NCBI GenBank assembly: GCA_947503155.1 | Contig: CANNCL010000003.1 | Location: forward strand, 124,001-188,000 | Direction of reading: 5' to 3' | DNA: 64,000 nt | From: an uncultured Erythrobacter sp. | GTDB lineage: Bacteria > Pseudomonadota > Alphaproteobacteria > Sphingomonadales > Sphingomonadaceae | Translations under genes and position numbers: made by a program | The notes under the pieces: model-generated | Databases searched by the model: none | Told to the model about the DNA's origin: nothing | Seen by the model: the letters and a program-made list of their open reading frames with translations, nothing else | Shown: positions 45,735-55,592 of the stretch, piece after piece | Position numbering within the stretch: the stretch's first letter is position 1 | How the letters are laid out: every line of letters begins with the position of its first letter

Positions 45735-46657
45735 ACCGCGTCTTTCGCAGCTTTTCGCGCGCGCCGTGTCCGTGCCCATAGGTCAGCGACGAAGATCGCA
45801 ACCGCTATCCAAATCAGGATAAAGCTACCCAGCTGCACCGGCCGCAATTGCGCGCCAAACACTGTTAGCCCGAGGAAAAAGACGATAGTGGGCGCGAGAT
45901 ATTGAATGAAGCCCAGCGTCGAATAACTCATCCGCTTGGCTGCGATTGCGAAGAGCAACAGCGGTACGGCAGTGACCACGCCAGAAAACACAATCGCCGC
46001 GCTTAAGAACCAGTCATTGCCGAAGGATGTGCCCTCCGCGCTGCCCGCATACCACCACGCAATGCCCATCGCCGGGAGCAGCAGGATCGCGCTCTCGATA
46101 GTCAGGCCCGGTAGTGAACCAACATCAACTTGTTTGCGAACAATACCATAAAGGCCAAAGCTGAATGCGAGTGTCAGGCTGATCCACAAAGTCGTGATCG
46201 CGCCCGCAGACAGCAGCGCCACAGCGCTCGCCGCGATGGCGACGGCCAACCATTGCCATTTCGACAGGCGCTCTCCCAAAAACAGTGTTCCCAAAAGAAC
46301 GTTCAAGAGCGGGTTGAGGTAATAGCCGAGACTGGCGGCATAGACCTGATTTTCCATGATCGCCCAAATGTAGACGAACCAATTTATAGCGATCAGGATC
46401 GCGCTGATGAACAGAGCGAGCAAAGTGCGGGGGTTGGACAAAGCCGCGCGCAATGCAGGGAATTGTTTGCGCAATGCCACGATCAACAGGCAAAATGGCA
46501 GCGTCCAAATGATCCGCCAGCCGACAAATTCAAACGGCGGCACGCTGGTGACCAACAGCAAATAGAGCGGCAAAAAGCCCCAGAGCAAATAAGCGCCAAG
46601 CGCAGCGGGCAAACCAGAAGGCGCTTCACCAGCGGAATTTTGCGGATCGCTTGTCAT
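45731..46657 (-). CDS. rarD: RarD-type EamA transporter
   Basis: A 308-residue inner-membrane permease of the EamA/RarD group with about ten membrane segments. [17 protein letters not shown] at the N-terminus, [26 protein letters not shown] and [16 protein letters not shown] are the RarD signatures. The transported substrate is not certain (chloramphenicol resistance was first described). The ATG at 46657 is preferred to the frame start 13 codons upstream. Confidence 0.9.
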   Translation of the reverse strand: MTSDPQNSAGEAPSGLPAALGAYLLWGFLPLYLLLVTSVPPFEFVGWRIIWTLPFCLLIVALRKQFPALRAALSNPRTLLALFISAILIAINWFVYIWAIMENQVYAASLGYYLNPLLNVLLGTLFLGERLSKWQWLAVAIAASAVALLSAGAITTLWISLTLAFSFGLYGIVRKQVDVGSLPGLTIESAILLLPAMGIAWWYAGSAEGTSFGNDWFLSAAIVFSGVVTAVPLLLFAIAAKRMSYSTLGFIQYLAPTIVFFLGLTVFGAQLRPVQLGSFILIWIAVAIFVADLWARTRRARKAAKDAV

Positions 46658-47023
46658 CAAGCTCCGGCCCCTAGGCTGCGCAACTGAGGAGCGCAAGCAC
46701 GCCGGTTGTCAACGTGGGTTGTTTATATTCAAACCTTCAAACATGAACAAAAGCCAACGCTGCACTCGGATTTTGTTCAGTTTTGACTGTATATATATGA
46801 ACACACAATAGAGGGGCGTCTCCACCCACACCACCGACGCTGCCTTGCTTGACTTGGGCCACTCCCACCGTGTGGCCTTGGCGCGGCCCCCACCGGCTGC
46901 GGAAGGCGCTCTCATTCCCCATTGGGGAGTGGGGGCGTTTTCGATTGCGTCACTGCCAATGCAGGGCGCGGTTTCCCAATCATCGGATAGCGAAAATTAA
47001 CCAAAACGCGGCATACGGAACCA
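46658..47023. other. 366-bp intergenic region with hairpins, no gene supported
   Basis: Between divergent rarD and a lipoprotein gene lie 366 bases. The first 150 are AT-rich (ATATATATGA at 46791) and include TTGACT at 46783. The rest is G/C-rich with a hairpin of GGCCAC/GTGGCC and a CCCCATTGGGG palindrome near 46918. Short open frames exist in both directions but look accidental. This could be promoter DNA for both genes or a small structured RNA. Confidence 0.45.
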
Positions 47024-47758
47024 ATGCAAAGCCGCGTCCAATCTCGCCTCGTCTACTTGGCCCTCGTGCCGATCGCCGCACTATCACTGTCCGCTTGCGG
47101 CGAGGAACACGTTGACGCGCCGGTCAAAATTGTCGGCCAAGACCCGCTTTTGTCGCGCGCCCTCAATGATCCGTTGATGGTTGATCCTGATCTGGCGTGG
47201 CGCAATGAAGCCAATGCTGTGATTGCATTTCGCGATGGTCACCCGCTTCCCCCATTCGGATTCAGCGACGATGCCGCGAACCGCGCGATTGAAGCGGCGC
47301 GGCTCGAACTGTTAGAAAACGGCCAGATACCGGCGGTTCCTTCTGCAACGGACGGGGAAGGGCGTGCATCTTTGGCGGCCCTCACTACGGCGGGCGAAAT
47401 TGTCGAAGCGGTGGGCAGCCGGACCGACTGTATCGGTGATCTTGACGGCGATCTGCAATGGTCGACCGCGATGCCGCCGACCTCTGCGATTATGCCGCAT
47501 GGCATGATCCAACAGGCGGCGGGCATTGACCAAGGCACCTGCGTCATCCGTGTGGTGCGGTACCTGACCCCGGCGGGTATCGACGACGTTCTGGAATATC
47601 ATTTTACCAAAGCGGACCGAGAGCGTTTTCGCATCGAACGCTTTGATGTGCCCGAAATGCAATTGCGCGGCGAAAGACGAGATCAACAAATCGCAGTGCA
47701 TATGCGCGCCGGACCGGGCGGCATGACCGCAGTTGATGTGGTGCACTGGCGCAAATAA
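47024..47758 (+). CDS. Putative lipoprotein of unknown function
   Basis: A 244-residue protein with a lipobox (LSLSACGEE) at the end of a signal peptide. The mature part has a conserved-looking C-terminal block from CIGDLDGDLQWSTAMPPTSAI to TCVIRVVRYLTPAGIDDVLEYH and then AVDVVHWRK. No family is recognised. It is divergent from rarD and ends before a short tandem repeat and astD. Confidence 0.68.
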   Translation: MQSRVQSRLVYLALVPIAALSLSACGEEHVDAPVKIVGQDPLLSRALNDPLMVDPDLAWRNEANAVIAFRDGHPLPPFGFSDDAANRAIEAARLELLENGQIPAVPSATDGEGRASLAALTTAGEIVEAVGSRTDCIGDLDGDLQWSTAMPPTSAIMPHGMIQQAAGIDQGTCVIRVVRYLTPAGIDDVLEYHFTKADRERFRIERFDVPEMQLRGERRDQQIAVHMRAGPGGMTAVDVVHWRK

Positions 47759-47784
47759 CTTCGCCAATTGTAACGAAAATAGCG

Positions 47785-47830
47785 CGGCAAATCAGGGCGG
47801 CAAATCAGCCCGGCAAATCAGGGCGGCAAA
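47785..47830. repeat. 13-bp tandem repeat between convergent genes
   Basis: CGGCAAATCAGGG occurs at 47785-47797, 47798-47810 (with GG changed to CC near the end) and 47811-47823, with a partial fourth copy after. It lies in the gap between the lipoprotein and astD stops and encodes nothing. Confidence 0.85.
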
Positions 47831-47843
47831 CGCCCATCTAAGC

Positions 47844-49256
47844 TCAATCTTTGAGGCCAACCCCAATATTGGCGCGCGGTTGATCCATCTCGCTGCTGGC
47901 GACCGGGTATGCGCAGTAATCCGCCGCGTAATAGGCCGCTGGGCGGTGGTTGCCCGAAAGGCCGATCCCGCCAAACGGAGCAGAAGATGACGCCCCGTTA
48001 GTGGGGCGATTCCAATTGATAATGCCGGCCCGAATATTCGCCCAAAACCGCCCATAATCATCAGGTGTTCCGCCGATCAGCGATGCCGATAGGCCAAAGC
48101 GGGTGTTGTTTGCCTCTGCTATTGCCGCGTCGAGATCGGGCACGCGGATCACTTGCAAAATTGGTCCGAACAATTCGATATCAGGCCGGTCAGGAATGGC
48201 TGTCGTATCGATGATGCCCGGAGCAAGGAAGGGCCTATCAGGATCGGTCTTGCGCAAATGCAGCAAGGCTTTTCCGCCGGCCGTTAGCAATGCGATAAAG
48301 CTCTCGCTCAGTCGCTCAGCGGTTTCATTGTCGATCACCGGGCCCATGAATGGCTGCGGATCGGCAAAAGGATCGCCGACCAGCAATTTGCGCGCCATTG
48401 GCAGCAATGCGTTCATCAACGGATCATAGGCTTCGTCCACCACGATCAACCGGCGCGCGGCGGTGCAACGCTGTCCGGCGGTGGTAAAGGCGCTTTGAAT
48501 GACCAGCGCAGCGGCGTCGGTCATTTTGGGCGTGTCCACCACTACGATTGGATTGTTGCCGCCCATTTCTAGCGCGACCAGTTTGCCCGGATTGGCGGCA
48601 AGTTTGCGATTGATCGCAATCCCTGCTTGCGCGGAGCCTGTGAAGAGCACGCCATCAACGCCGGGATGGGCGACCATCGCTTTGCCTTCTTCTGGGCCGC
48701 CAATGATCAGTTGCATCGTGTCATCTGGCGCGCCGCTGCGTTTCCAGCATTCCAGCAAAGCCTCGCCAACCGCAGGGGTTTTTTCCGACGGTTTGAACAA
48801 CACAACATTGCCCGCGATTAACGCAGGTATCATGTGACCATTGGGCAAATGCGCGGGGAAATTATACGGACCCAGCACCGCCATCACGCCGTGGGGTTTA
48901 TGCCTTACAGCCGCGCTGCCTTGCAGAGCGCTGTCGAGCTTTTTCTTGCCGGTGCGTTCTGCGTAAGCCTGCACCGATATATCCACTTTGGCGATAACTG
49001 CATCGACCTCGGTGCGGGCTTCCCATTGGGGCTTGCCCGCTTCTGCGGCGATCAGATCGGAGATTTTTTCGTGGTCTGCGCGCACTTCATTGGCAAAACG
49101 GCGCGCGATTTCGATCCGGTTTCCCAGCGCAAGCGCAGCCCAAGCGGGCCAAGCACGGCGGGCGCGGCTGACCGCTTCGTCAACATCGCCATGCGCACCG
49201 CGCCACAATTCTTCGCCCGTCGCTGGGGCGTATGAAACAAGAATGTTCTCAGTCAC
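47844..49256 (-). CDS. astD: Succinylglutamate-semialdehyde dehydrogenase
   Basis: Oxidises N-succinylglutamate semialdehyde in the arginine succinyltransferase pathway. It is an NAD-dependent aldehyde dehydrogenase: LGPYNFPAHLPNGHMIPAL, ALEMGGNNP with the catalytic Glu and TTAGQRCTAARR with the Cys. FNRPTNGASS-type sequence (INWNRPTNGASSSAPFGG) and the terminal block fit AstD rather than other ALDH. No other ast genes are in the window. Confidence 0.9.
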   Translation of the reverse strand: MTENILVSYAPATGEELWRGAHGDVDEAVSRARRAWPAWAALALGNRIEIARRFANEVRADHEKISDLIAAEAGKPQWEARTEVDAVIAKVDISVQAYAERTGKKKLDSALQGSAAVRHKPHGVMAVLGPYNFPAHLPNGHMIPALIAGNVVLFKPSEKTPAVGEALLECWKRSGAPDDTMQLIIGGPEEGKAMVAHPGVDGVLFTGSAQAGIAINRKLAANPGKLVALEMGGNNPIVVVDTPKMTDAAALVIQSAFTTAGQRCTAARRLIVVDEAYDPLMNALLPMARKLLVGDPFADPQPFMGPVIDNETAERLSESFIALLTAGGKALLHLRKTDPDRPFLAPGIIDTTAIPDRPDIELFGPILQVIRVPDLDAAIAEANNTRFGLSASLIGGTPDDYGRFWANIRAGIINWNRPTNGASSSAPFGGIGLSGNHRPAAYYAADYCAYPVASSEMDQPRANIGVGLKD

Positions 49257-49372
49257 TAGGCTCGCTCTTGTCGTTAATCATGTTTTGCGCAACCCCTTCG
49301 CCATGCTTAGCGCGCGCCGCGCCTGCCAAATCACCGTTTGCTTGCCAATCATAATCGCAAAATATTGGTAAT

Positions 49373-49624
49373 GTGAGGATTGCCGAAATCCTAGGGTTAA
49401 TACCGGCACTATGGTGGCTATCGGTCCGGGCACTACGGCCCCCATCACTGCGTCCTGTGCCGAGCCAGCTTGAACTGTCGAAATTGCTGTGGTCGACGGT
49501 CGCGGCGGTGGATCATGCCAACCAATCGGGCAATTATTCGGTTCTGCGCGATATTTCGGCGCAAGGGTTTTTCAACCCGACGCGCAATAGCCTGTTTGGC
49601 GCTGCGTTTGCGCGTGACGCGTGA
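49373..49624 (+). pseudogene. Truncated gene remnant
   Basis: An 83-codon frame from GTG 49373 looks like the N-terminal part of a longer protein: SQLELSKLLWSTVAAVDHANQSGNYSVLRD resembles a larger hypothetical protein family common in Sphingomonadales, which continues well past this point. Here it stops after the GACGCGTGACGCG duplication at 49613-49627. The remainder is missing, because the convergent selO gene follows directly. Its own start is not supported by a ribosome-binding site. Confidence 0.5.
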
Positions 49625-49628
49625 CGCG

Positions 49629-51038
49629 TTAGGCGTGCCCGGCGGCAATCGGCGCGGGGCCATGCGCCTCGCCCATGCGGCGTAACGCTTCGACTTTATC
49701 CCTCAGCGGCTGCCAATCATCGCGTTCGTCAATCGCGGCCCAGATCGCTTCCACCTCTTCGATCACCATGCTTTGCGGCGCGTCATCGTTCCAATAATCA
49801 TGCCAATAATCATGGCTGTCCTCGACAGGTGTGTACTCCGCCAGCATGTCGCCCAATTCCCCGTCTAGGCCGATCCCTCCGCGATGCGCGTGGAAGAACG
49901 CATCTGGTTGCACACCGCCGTCGCGCATGGCTTTCTCACACGCCGATACCATCAGCGAATCCGCCTCCAACCCGCGCGATTTCACCCCCAATCGCCAGCA
50001 CCAACGGCGCGCAATCGCCTCCATGTAAAGCGGGCCGAAGCGTTCAAGAGCAAACACCAACGGCTTAGTATCTGCGAGCAAGCGCAACGCCACCGCCAAT
50101 TGCCCGCAATTCCAGTGCAACGCCTCTGGCTGACGACCAAATGCATAGAGGCCGCCATGATCGAAATAGGCGGCGGTAAAACTCGGATCCCAGCGCGGAA
50201 GCCAGCGCCACGGGCCGTAGTCAAAGCTTTCCCCCGTCACATTCATATTGTCGGTGTTGAGCACGCCGTGAACGAAACCTGCGACCATATAACTGGCGGC
50301 CAAATCGGCCATTCGTTCGGTGACATTATGCATGAGCATTATCGCAGGTTCATCGCGTCCCGGTGCGTCTTTGGGCGGGGGCGGACCCGGAAATTGCGTG
50401 AGACAATAGGCGATCAACGCCTCCATCTGCTCGGTCTCTTCATGCGCGAGCAGGCGCTGGAACGTCCCAATGCGAATATGCGAATGGCTTAGTCGAACCA
50501 TCACCGCCGAACGTGTGGGAGAGGGTTCATCGCCGCGCTCCAGCGGTTCCCCGGTTTCCACGACGCTCAGCGTTTTTGAGGTGTTTACACCCAGCGCTTC
50601 CAGCATCTCCGTCGCCAAAATTTCGCGCACCGCACCTTTCAGCGTTAGCCGGCCATCACCGGCCCGGCTAAACGGTGTGGTGCCCGAACCTTTCGTACCA
50701 AGGTCCATCAACCGGCCATCACCGCCGCGCATTTGCGCGAACAGAAATCCGCGCCCATCGCCAATATCGGGATTGTAATTGCGAAACTGATGGCCGTGAT
50801 ATTTAAGCGCGAGCGGGGCGGGCAAATTGCCCTCCATCGGCGCAAACCGTCCAAAATGCCGCGTCCATTGTTCATCGCTTAGGCCCGCCAGGCCCACGCT
50901 CGCGGCCGCACGGTCATTGCGAAACCTCAGCTTCGTTTCGGGAAAATCGGCTGCTGCGACCGGCACACCGACCCAATCGGCCAGCGTTTTGATTGCGGGG
51001 TCGGGCGAATAAGTGGTTGCTTGCGGAAGATCGCTCAT
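49629..51038 (-). CDS. Protein adenylyltransferase SelO (YdiU)
   Basis: A pseudokinase that transfers AMP to protein side chains. LALKYHGHQFRNYNPDIGDGR, GTKGSGTTPFSRAGDGR and VRLSHSHIRIGTFQ are SelO/YdiU motifs. NVTGESFDYGPW with its catalytic Asp, and NTDNMNV just before, complete the active site. At 469 residues it is full length. It is divergent from the hydrolase gene and convergent with the truncated remnant. Confidence 0.93.
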   Translation of the reverse strand: MSDLPQATTYSPDPAIKTLADWVGVPVAAADFPETKLRFRNDRAAASVGLAGLSDEQWTRHFGRFAPMEGNLPAPLALKYHGHQFRNYNPDIGDGRGFLFAQMRGGDGRLMDLGTKGSGTTPFSRAGDGRLTLKGAVREILATEMLEALGVNTSKTLSVVETGEPLERGDEPSPTRSAVMVRLSHSHIRIGTFQRLLAHEETEQMEALIAYCLTQFPGPPPPKDAPGRDEPAIMLMHNVTERMADLAASYMVAGFVHGVLNTDNMNVTGESFDYGPWRWLPRWDPSFTAAYFDHGGLYAFGRQPEALHWNCGQLAVALRLLADTKPLVFALERFGPLYMEAIARRWCWRLGVKSRGLEADSLMVSACEKAMRDGGVQPDAFFHAHRGGIGLDGELGDMLAEYTPVEDSHDYWHDYWNDDAPQSMVIEEVEAIWAAIDERDDWQPLRDKVEALRRMGEAHGPAPIAAGHA

Positions 51039-51124
51039 CGGGCAATAGTGGAGTTAAGCAGAGGCGCGCGCAAGCTCAGCGTTCTGAGTGCGTCCACAAA
51101 ATATTTAGAGGAATTCCGCCTGTT

Positions 51125-51988
51125 ATGGCTCACGCTTACGAAGACCGAAATTGGACCAGCGCTGATAACTTGTCGCTCTATTACCGCGATTACGCCGGGC
51201 CTGATGGCTATGATGGTCCGCCGGTCCTGTGCCTGCACGGCCTGACCCGCAATTCGCGCGATTTCGCTGATCTGGCGGAACATTTGGCGCAGACCCGCCG
51301 GGTCATCGTGCCGGAAATGCGCGGGCGCGGTCAGAGCGATTATGCGCCAGACAGCGCGACTTATAACCCGCTGCAATATTGCGCAGATATAGAAGTGTTG
51401 CTGAGCGAATTGGGCATAGACCGGTTTATTTCGGTTGGCACGTCGATGGGCGGGTTGATGACGATGCTGCTGGCTGCGGCAAAGCCGGGACGCATCGCCG
51501 CGCTGGTAATGAATGATATTGGGCCGGAAATTAACCCGGCGGGCGTTGAACGGATCGCCGGTTATGTCGGACAAGGGCGCAGTTATCCGACATGGATTCA
51601 TGCGGCGCGTTCAATGGCCGAAGTCCACGGGCCTTCGTTTCCTGACTACGATCTAGAAACGTGGTTGGAGATGGCAAAGCGCACATTGGTGGTTAGCCAG
51701 AATGGCCGGATCGGTTTCGATTACGATATGGCTATCGCGGATCCGTTTAAACAACCGGGCAATGCCGCGCCGCCCAATTTGTGGGCCGCTTATGAGGCTT
51801 TGCGTGATGTGCCGATGGTGCTCATTCGGGGCGAATTGTCCGACCTTTTGACGCCTGAAACCGTTGAACAAATGGGCACACGCAACCCCGCCATGACCAG
51901 CGTCACGGTTCCGCGTGTCGGCCATGCGCCGACATTGGACGAGCCCGAAGCGCGCGCCGCGATTGACGCGTTGCTGACCGCAGTTTGA
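51125..51988 (+). CDS. Alpha/beta hydrolase
   Basis: A 287-residue alpha/beta hydrolase. LCLHGLTRNSRDF is the oxyanion-hole loop and GTSMGG the nucleophile Ser elbow. The catalytic His is near the end (GHAPTLDEPEA). The substrate is unknown; the closest type is the small-molecule ester/lactone hydrolases. The ATG at 51125 (MAHAYEDRNW) is well inside the open frame and is the natural start. The next gene follows after ten bases. Confidence 0.82.
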   Translation: MAHAYEDRNWTSADNLSLYYRDYAGPDGYDGPPVLCLHGLTRNSRDFADLAEHLAQTRRVIVPEMRGRGQSDYAPDSATYNPLQYCADIEVLLSELGIDRFISVGTSMGGLMTMLLAAAKPGRIAALVMNDIGPEINPAGVERIAGYVGQGRSYPTWIHAARSMAEVHGPSFPDYDLETWLEMAKRTLVVSQNGRIGFDYDMAIADPFKQPGNAAPPNLWAAYEALRDVPMVLIRGELSDLLTPETVEQMGTRNPAMTSVTVPRVGHAPTLDEPEARAAIDALLTAV

Positions 51989-51998
51989 GGCGCAAATC

Positions 51999-53138
51999 AT
52001 GACAGGTCCCCTGCCCAAAGTGCTCCACTGCCACTCTACTTTTGCGGCTGGCGGCAAAGAGCTGCGCGCGGTTCAGCTGATGAATGCGTTCGGCAAAAAA
52101 TTGCATCACACGGTGATCTCTGGCCAGCCCGATCAGATGGGCGCACGCGATCATATCGGGCGCGGCGTGACCGCGGTCTTTCCCGATAATTTCCCCTCGC
52201 TCACGGGTTTTCCTTCGCCCGGCCGTTTGGTCGCTATCGCTCAGGCGATGAAGCCGTTCGATCTTGTGCTCACGTATAATTGGGGCGCGATGGATGTCGT
52301 TATGGCGCACCGGGTTTTTGGCGATGCGCTGAACCTGCCGCCGCTTATCCATCATGAGGACGGCTTTAACGAAGACGAAGCGGTTCAGCTGAAATCCAGC
52401 CGCAATTGGTACCGCCGCGTTGCCCTTGGCCGTGCGCACAGTTTGGTGGTGCCTAGCCGAGTGCTTGAAGCGATTGCACATGAAACCTGGCTGCAACCCA
52501 GTGCCAAGGTGCGGCGGATTTCCAACGGGATCGACACCGCCAAATTCGCGGGCAAACCCAAACCGGGCGCATTCCGCGTTGTGAAGCGCAAAGGCGAGTA
52601 TTGGATTGGAACTTTGGCGGGCCTGAGGGCGGTCAAACAACTGCCGCTATTGGTGCAAGCCTGCGCCGAATTGCCAGAGGAGTGGCAGCTCGTGATCTTA
52701 GGCGACGGGCCGGAGAAGGACACGATCCGCGCCGCAGCAGACGAATTGAATATCAGCCACCGGGTCCACATGCCCGGTGCGGTCAGCAATGCGGCGGATT
52801 TGATCGGCATGTTCGATATTTTTGCGCTGTCTTCCAAGAGCGAGCAATTCCCGCTGTCGGTCGTAGAGGCGATGGCCGCTGGTCTTCCGATCGCAGCACC
52901 AGATGTGGGCGATGTCAAAACAATCGTAGCAGAACCCAATCGCTCATTTATCTGCGTGCCGAACGATGTTCAGGCGCTGGGATCGATGCTCGAAGAACTG
53001 ACCGCGAACGCCGAATTGCGGAAACAAATTGGTGCGGCGAACCGCGAGAAGGCGCTTGCGCAATTCGATCAATCAAAGATGATCGAGGCGTATAGCGATC
53101 TTTATTGGGGTGCGATGACGCGCGATTTGGAACGTTAA
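51999..53138 (+). CDS. Glycosyltransferase family 4 protein
   Basis: A GT-B fold retaining glycosyltransferase of 379 residues. HSTFAAGGKELRAVQLMNAF is the N-terminal acceptor side, RRISNGIDTAKF the hinge and SEQFPLSVVEAMAAG the E-x7-E donor motif, and AVSNAADLIGMFDIFALSS is also typical. Sugar and acceptor are unknown. It is probably cotranscribed with the upstream hydrolase, ten bases away. Confidence 0.85.
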   Translation: MTGPLPKVLHCHSTFAAGGKELRAVQLMNAFGKKLHHTVISGQPDQMGARDHIGRGVTAVFPDNFPSLTGFPSPGRLVAIAQAMKPFDLVLTYNWGAMDVVMAHRVFGDALNLPPLIHHEDGFNEDEAVQLKSSRNWYRRVALGRAHSLVVPSRVLEAIAHETWLQPSAKVRRISNGIDTAKFAGKPKPGAFRVVKRKGEYWIGTLAGLRAVKQLPLLVQACAELPEEWQLVILGDGPEKDTIRAAADELNISHRVHMPGAVSNAADLIGMFDIFALSSKSEQFPLSVVEAMAAGLPIAAPDVGDVKTIVAEPNRSFICVPNDVQALGSMLEELTANAELRKQIGAANREKALAQFDQSKMIEAYSDLYWGAMTRDLER

Positions 53139-53323
53139 ATGCGCTGCGCGTTCACCGCTGCTTCAACTTTGGCGATGCAACTTTCGGTTCAGTTGGGCCG
53201 GAATGCTGGGCACCCGCTCATGATTAGTATGTGAGCAGGAGGCGCAGTGCCATTGCGCCCAAGCGCCGCGCTGCTTAAAGAGCCGCGCAAAGCTAACGTA
53301 ATTGTAACGAGGAATTCCGCCCC

Positions 53324-54112
53324 GTGGCGCGCACCCCGACCGAGCAACCGCAAGACGACACTCCAGAAGGCCCATCGCGCGAGGACGAAATCCTCATGCG
53401 CGAAATTGATGAAGCTGTGCGCCAGGATGATACAACCGCATTCTTCAAGAAATACGGCGTCACTCTGGGGGTTTTGCTAACTGTCTTCCTCGCGGGGATG
53501 TTGGCATATTGGTATTGGGACAGCCGCGTCGAGGCCGAGCTTGAACGCCAATCAGAAACTATCGTCAGCGCGCTCGATTCGGTTGATGCGGGCGATTATC
53601 CCGGCGCCGCAGAAAAGGTCGCGCCGCTCGTCGAAGACGGATCGCCGGGGGCAAAGGCTGTCGCGCAATTCTTGCAAGCTGCCGCTGCTTTGGAACAGGA
53701 CGATAAGGCTCGCGCGGTTGAACTCTACGCCGCGATTGCAGCCGATCCAGATGCTCCGCAGCCTTTGCGTGACCTCGCCTTGATCCGCGAAGTTTCCACC
53801 AATTTTGACGACCGCGAACCCGCCGACATTATCGCGAAACTCGAAGGGTTGGCTGTGCCCGGCAATGCCTATTTCGGCAGCGCGGGCGAATTGGTGGCAA
53901 TCGCCCATTTGGAAGCCGGCAACGAAGATGCAGCTGGCACATTGTTTGCCGAAATTTCTAAGGATGAAAACATCCCCGAAACGCTCCGCTCGCGCGCGCG
54001 CCAGATGGCCGGCTTGCTGGGTGTGGATGCGATTGAGGATGTTGACCAATTGCTCGAAAACGAAGGCGTAACGACAGGCGGAGCGCTCTCTGCTGGCGCG
54101 CCTGGACAGTAA
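53324..54112 (+). CDS. TPR_21-type tetratricopeptide protein (YfgM-like)
   Basis: A 262-residue single-span membrane protein (about 47-64, TLGVLLTVFLAGMLAYWYWD) with a periplasmic tetratricopeptide region. YfgM-type proteins assist export at the SecYEG channel and occur upstream of bamB in many proteobacteria, as here. The start is GTG at 53324 with GAGG 11 bases upstream. bamB begins 21 bases after its stop. Confidence 0.85.
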   Translation: MARTPTEQPQDDTPEGPSREDEILMREIDEAVRQDDTTAFFKKYGVTLGVLLTVFLAGMLAYWYWDSRVEAELERQSETIVSALDSVDAGDYPGAAEKVAPLVEDGSPGAKAVAQFLQAAAALEQDDKARAVELYAAIAADPDAPQPLRDLALIREVSTNFDDREPADIIAKLEGLAVPGNAYFGSAGELVAIAHLEAGNEDAAGTLFAEISKDENIPETLRSRARQMAGLLGVDAIEDVDQLLENEGVTTGGALSAGAPGQ

Positions 54113-54133
54113 AACGAAAGTTTGATCGGACAC

Positions 54134-55480
54134 ATGAATATGCGATTCACGGGAATGAAGGGCGCGCTGACATTAGGCGCGCTGGCGACGGCGCTAACCG
54201 CTTGCGGCGGAGGCGGTTTGTTCGGCGGCGGTGATAAGACCACCCCAACGGTCGGCAATCGCACACCAATCCTTTCTCGCATTGAAAGCGGCGCGGCGGT
54301 CGACCCTGAATTGGCCAGCGTTACGGTGGTTCTGCCGCCTGCCATAGCCAACCCGGAATGGGCACAAGTTGGCGGTTCAGCCAGCAAATCATACGGCCAC
54401 CTCGCTTTGCCGGCCACGTTGACCGAGGCATGGACAGCGCGCGTGCCTGGATCAAGCACCAGTGAGCGGCTTGCCGCTGCTCCTGTGGTTGGCGGTTCGA
54501 TGCTGTTCGCGGTTGGCTCTGACGGGACGATCCACGCTTTCAATAAGGACACCGGCGCGCGCATTTGGAATTCCGATGATGATATGAGCGACGATATGCG
54601 CCCATCCGCATTTGGCGGCGGGGTCAGCTATGACAATGGCCGTCTCTACGCCACCAATGGCGCTGGCGAAGCCAAAGCGATGGACGCGCAAACCGGCGAT
54701 ATCATCTGGAAGGTGAAACCAGCGGGCCCATTGCGCGGATCACCCACCATCGCCTTTGGTCAGGTCTACGTCATGTCGCAGGATAATCAGATCCTCGCGC
54801 TCGACGCGGCTGACGGATCGCTCTTGTGGAATGAATCGGGATCGACCACGCAATCGGGTGTGTTCGGTGTGGCCGCTCCTGCGGCTGGCAATGGCACAGT
54901 GATCGCGGGATATTCCTCGGGAGAGCTGAACGCTTACCGCTACGAAAATGGCCGGACATTGTGGGCAGACGCTTTGGCGCGCACCAACATCTCGACCACA
55001 GTTAGCTCGATCACCGATATCGACGCCGATCCGATCATTGATTCGGGCCGCGTTTATGCATTGGGACAGGGCGGCCGGATGGCTGCCTATGAGCTCGTCA
55101 CCGGACAGCGAATTTGGGAACTGAACCTTGCGGGCATTTCCACCCCAGCGATCGCGGGCGAGTGGATTTTTACGCTCACCGATGATGCGCGCTTGCTTGC
55201 TATTGCCCGTTCAACAGGACGTGTGCGCTGGATTTCGCAGCTTCAGCAATTCCGCAATGAAGAAAAGCGCAAAGATCCGATCTTCTGGACAGGCCCGGTT
55301 TTGGCCGGCGGTCACTTGTGGGTCGCCAGTTCGCGCGGCGAAGTGTGGAAAATTAGCGCGGGTGAGGGTTCGTCAGAAATGTTCGCCGATATTGATCAGC
55401 CGGTAAGCTTGCCGCCAATTGTTGCGAACAACCATCTCTATATCCTCGACGACAGCGGAACGATCCACGCTTGGCGCTAA
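54134..55480 (+). CDS. bamB: Outer-membrane assembly lipoprotein BamB
   Basis: A component of the BAM complex that inserts beta-barrel proteins into the outer membrane. The lipobox is LTACGGG. The rest is an eight-bladed PQQ-type beta-propeller: repeats of the kind DGTIHAFNKDTGARIWN and RLYATNGAGEAKAMDAQTGD. It is 448 residues from ATG 54134, longer than the usual 390. The normal neighbour der (engA) is not present downstream. Confidence 0.93.
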   Translation: MNMRFTGMKGALTLGALATALTACGGGGLFGGGDKTTPTVGNRTPILSRIESGAAVDPELASVTVVLPPAIANPEWAQVGGSASKSYGHLALPATLTEAWTARVPGSSTSERLAAAPVVGGSMLFAVGSDGTIHAFNKDTGARIWNSDDDMSDDMRPSAFGGGVSYDNGRLYATNGAGEAKAMDAQTGDIIWKVKPAGPLRGSPTIAFGQVYVMSQDNQILALDAADGSLLWNESGSTTQSGVFGVAAPAAGNGTVIAGYSSGELNAYRYENGRTLWADALARTNISTTVSSITDIDADPIIDSGRVYALGQGGRMAAYELVTGQRIWELNLAGISTPAIAGEWIFTLTDDARLLAIARSTGRVRWISQLQQFRNEEKRKDPIFWTGPVLAGGHLWVASSRGEVWKISAGEGSSEMFADIDQPVSLPPIVANNHLYILDDSGTIHAWR

Positions 55481-55592
55481 AATCGCGGCGTAATCGGTGT
55501 GATTAACCAATTGGCCAAAGCTGTCTTGTCATGAGACTTGGCGGGTAATCTAACCGGACAATTAACCCTTTGGCGCTACATGCCATGGGGTA

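Noticed and set aside
46737..46922. 61-residue minus-strand frame in the 366-bp gap
   Set aside because: No ribosome-binding site, no family and a sequence that resembles translated structured DNA; more likely non-coding.
53139..53234. 31-codon frame following the glycosyltransferase gene
   Set aside because: It starts directly after the previous stop with no ribosome-binding site and no recognised sequence. The gap to the TPR gene is 185 bases and probably holds its promoter.
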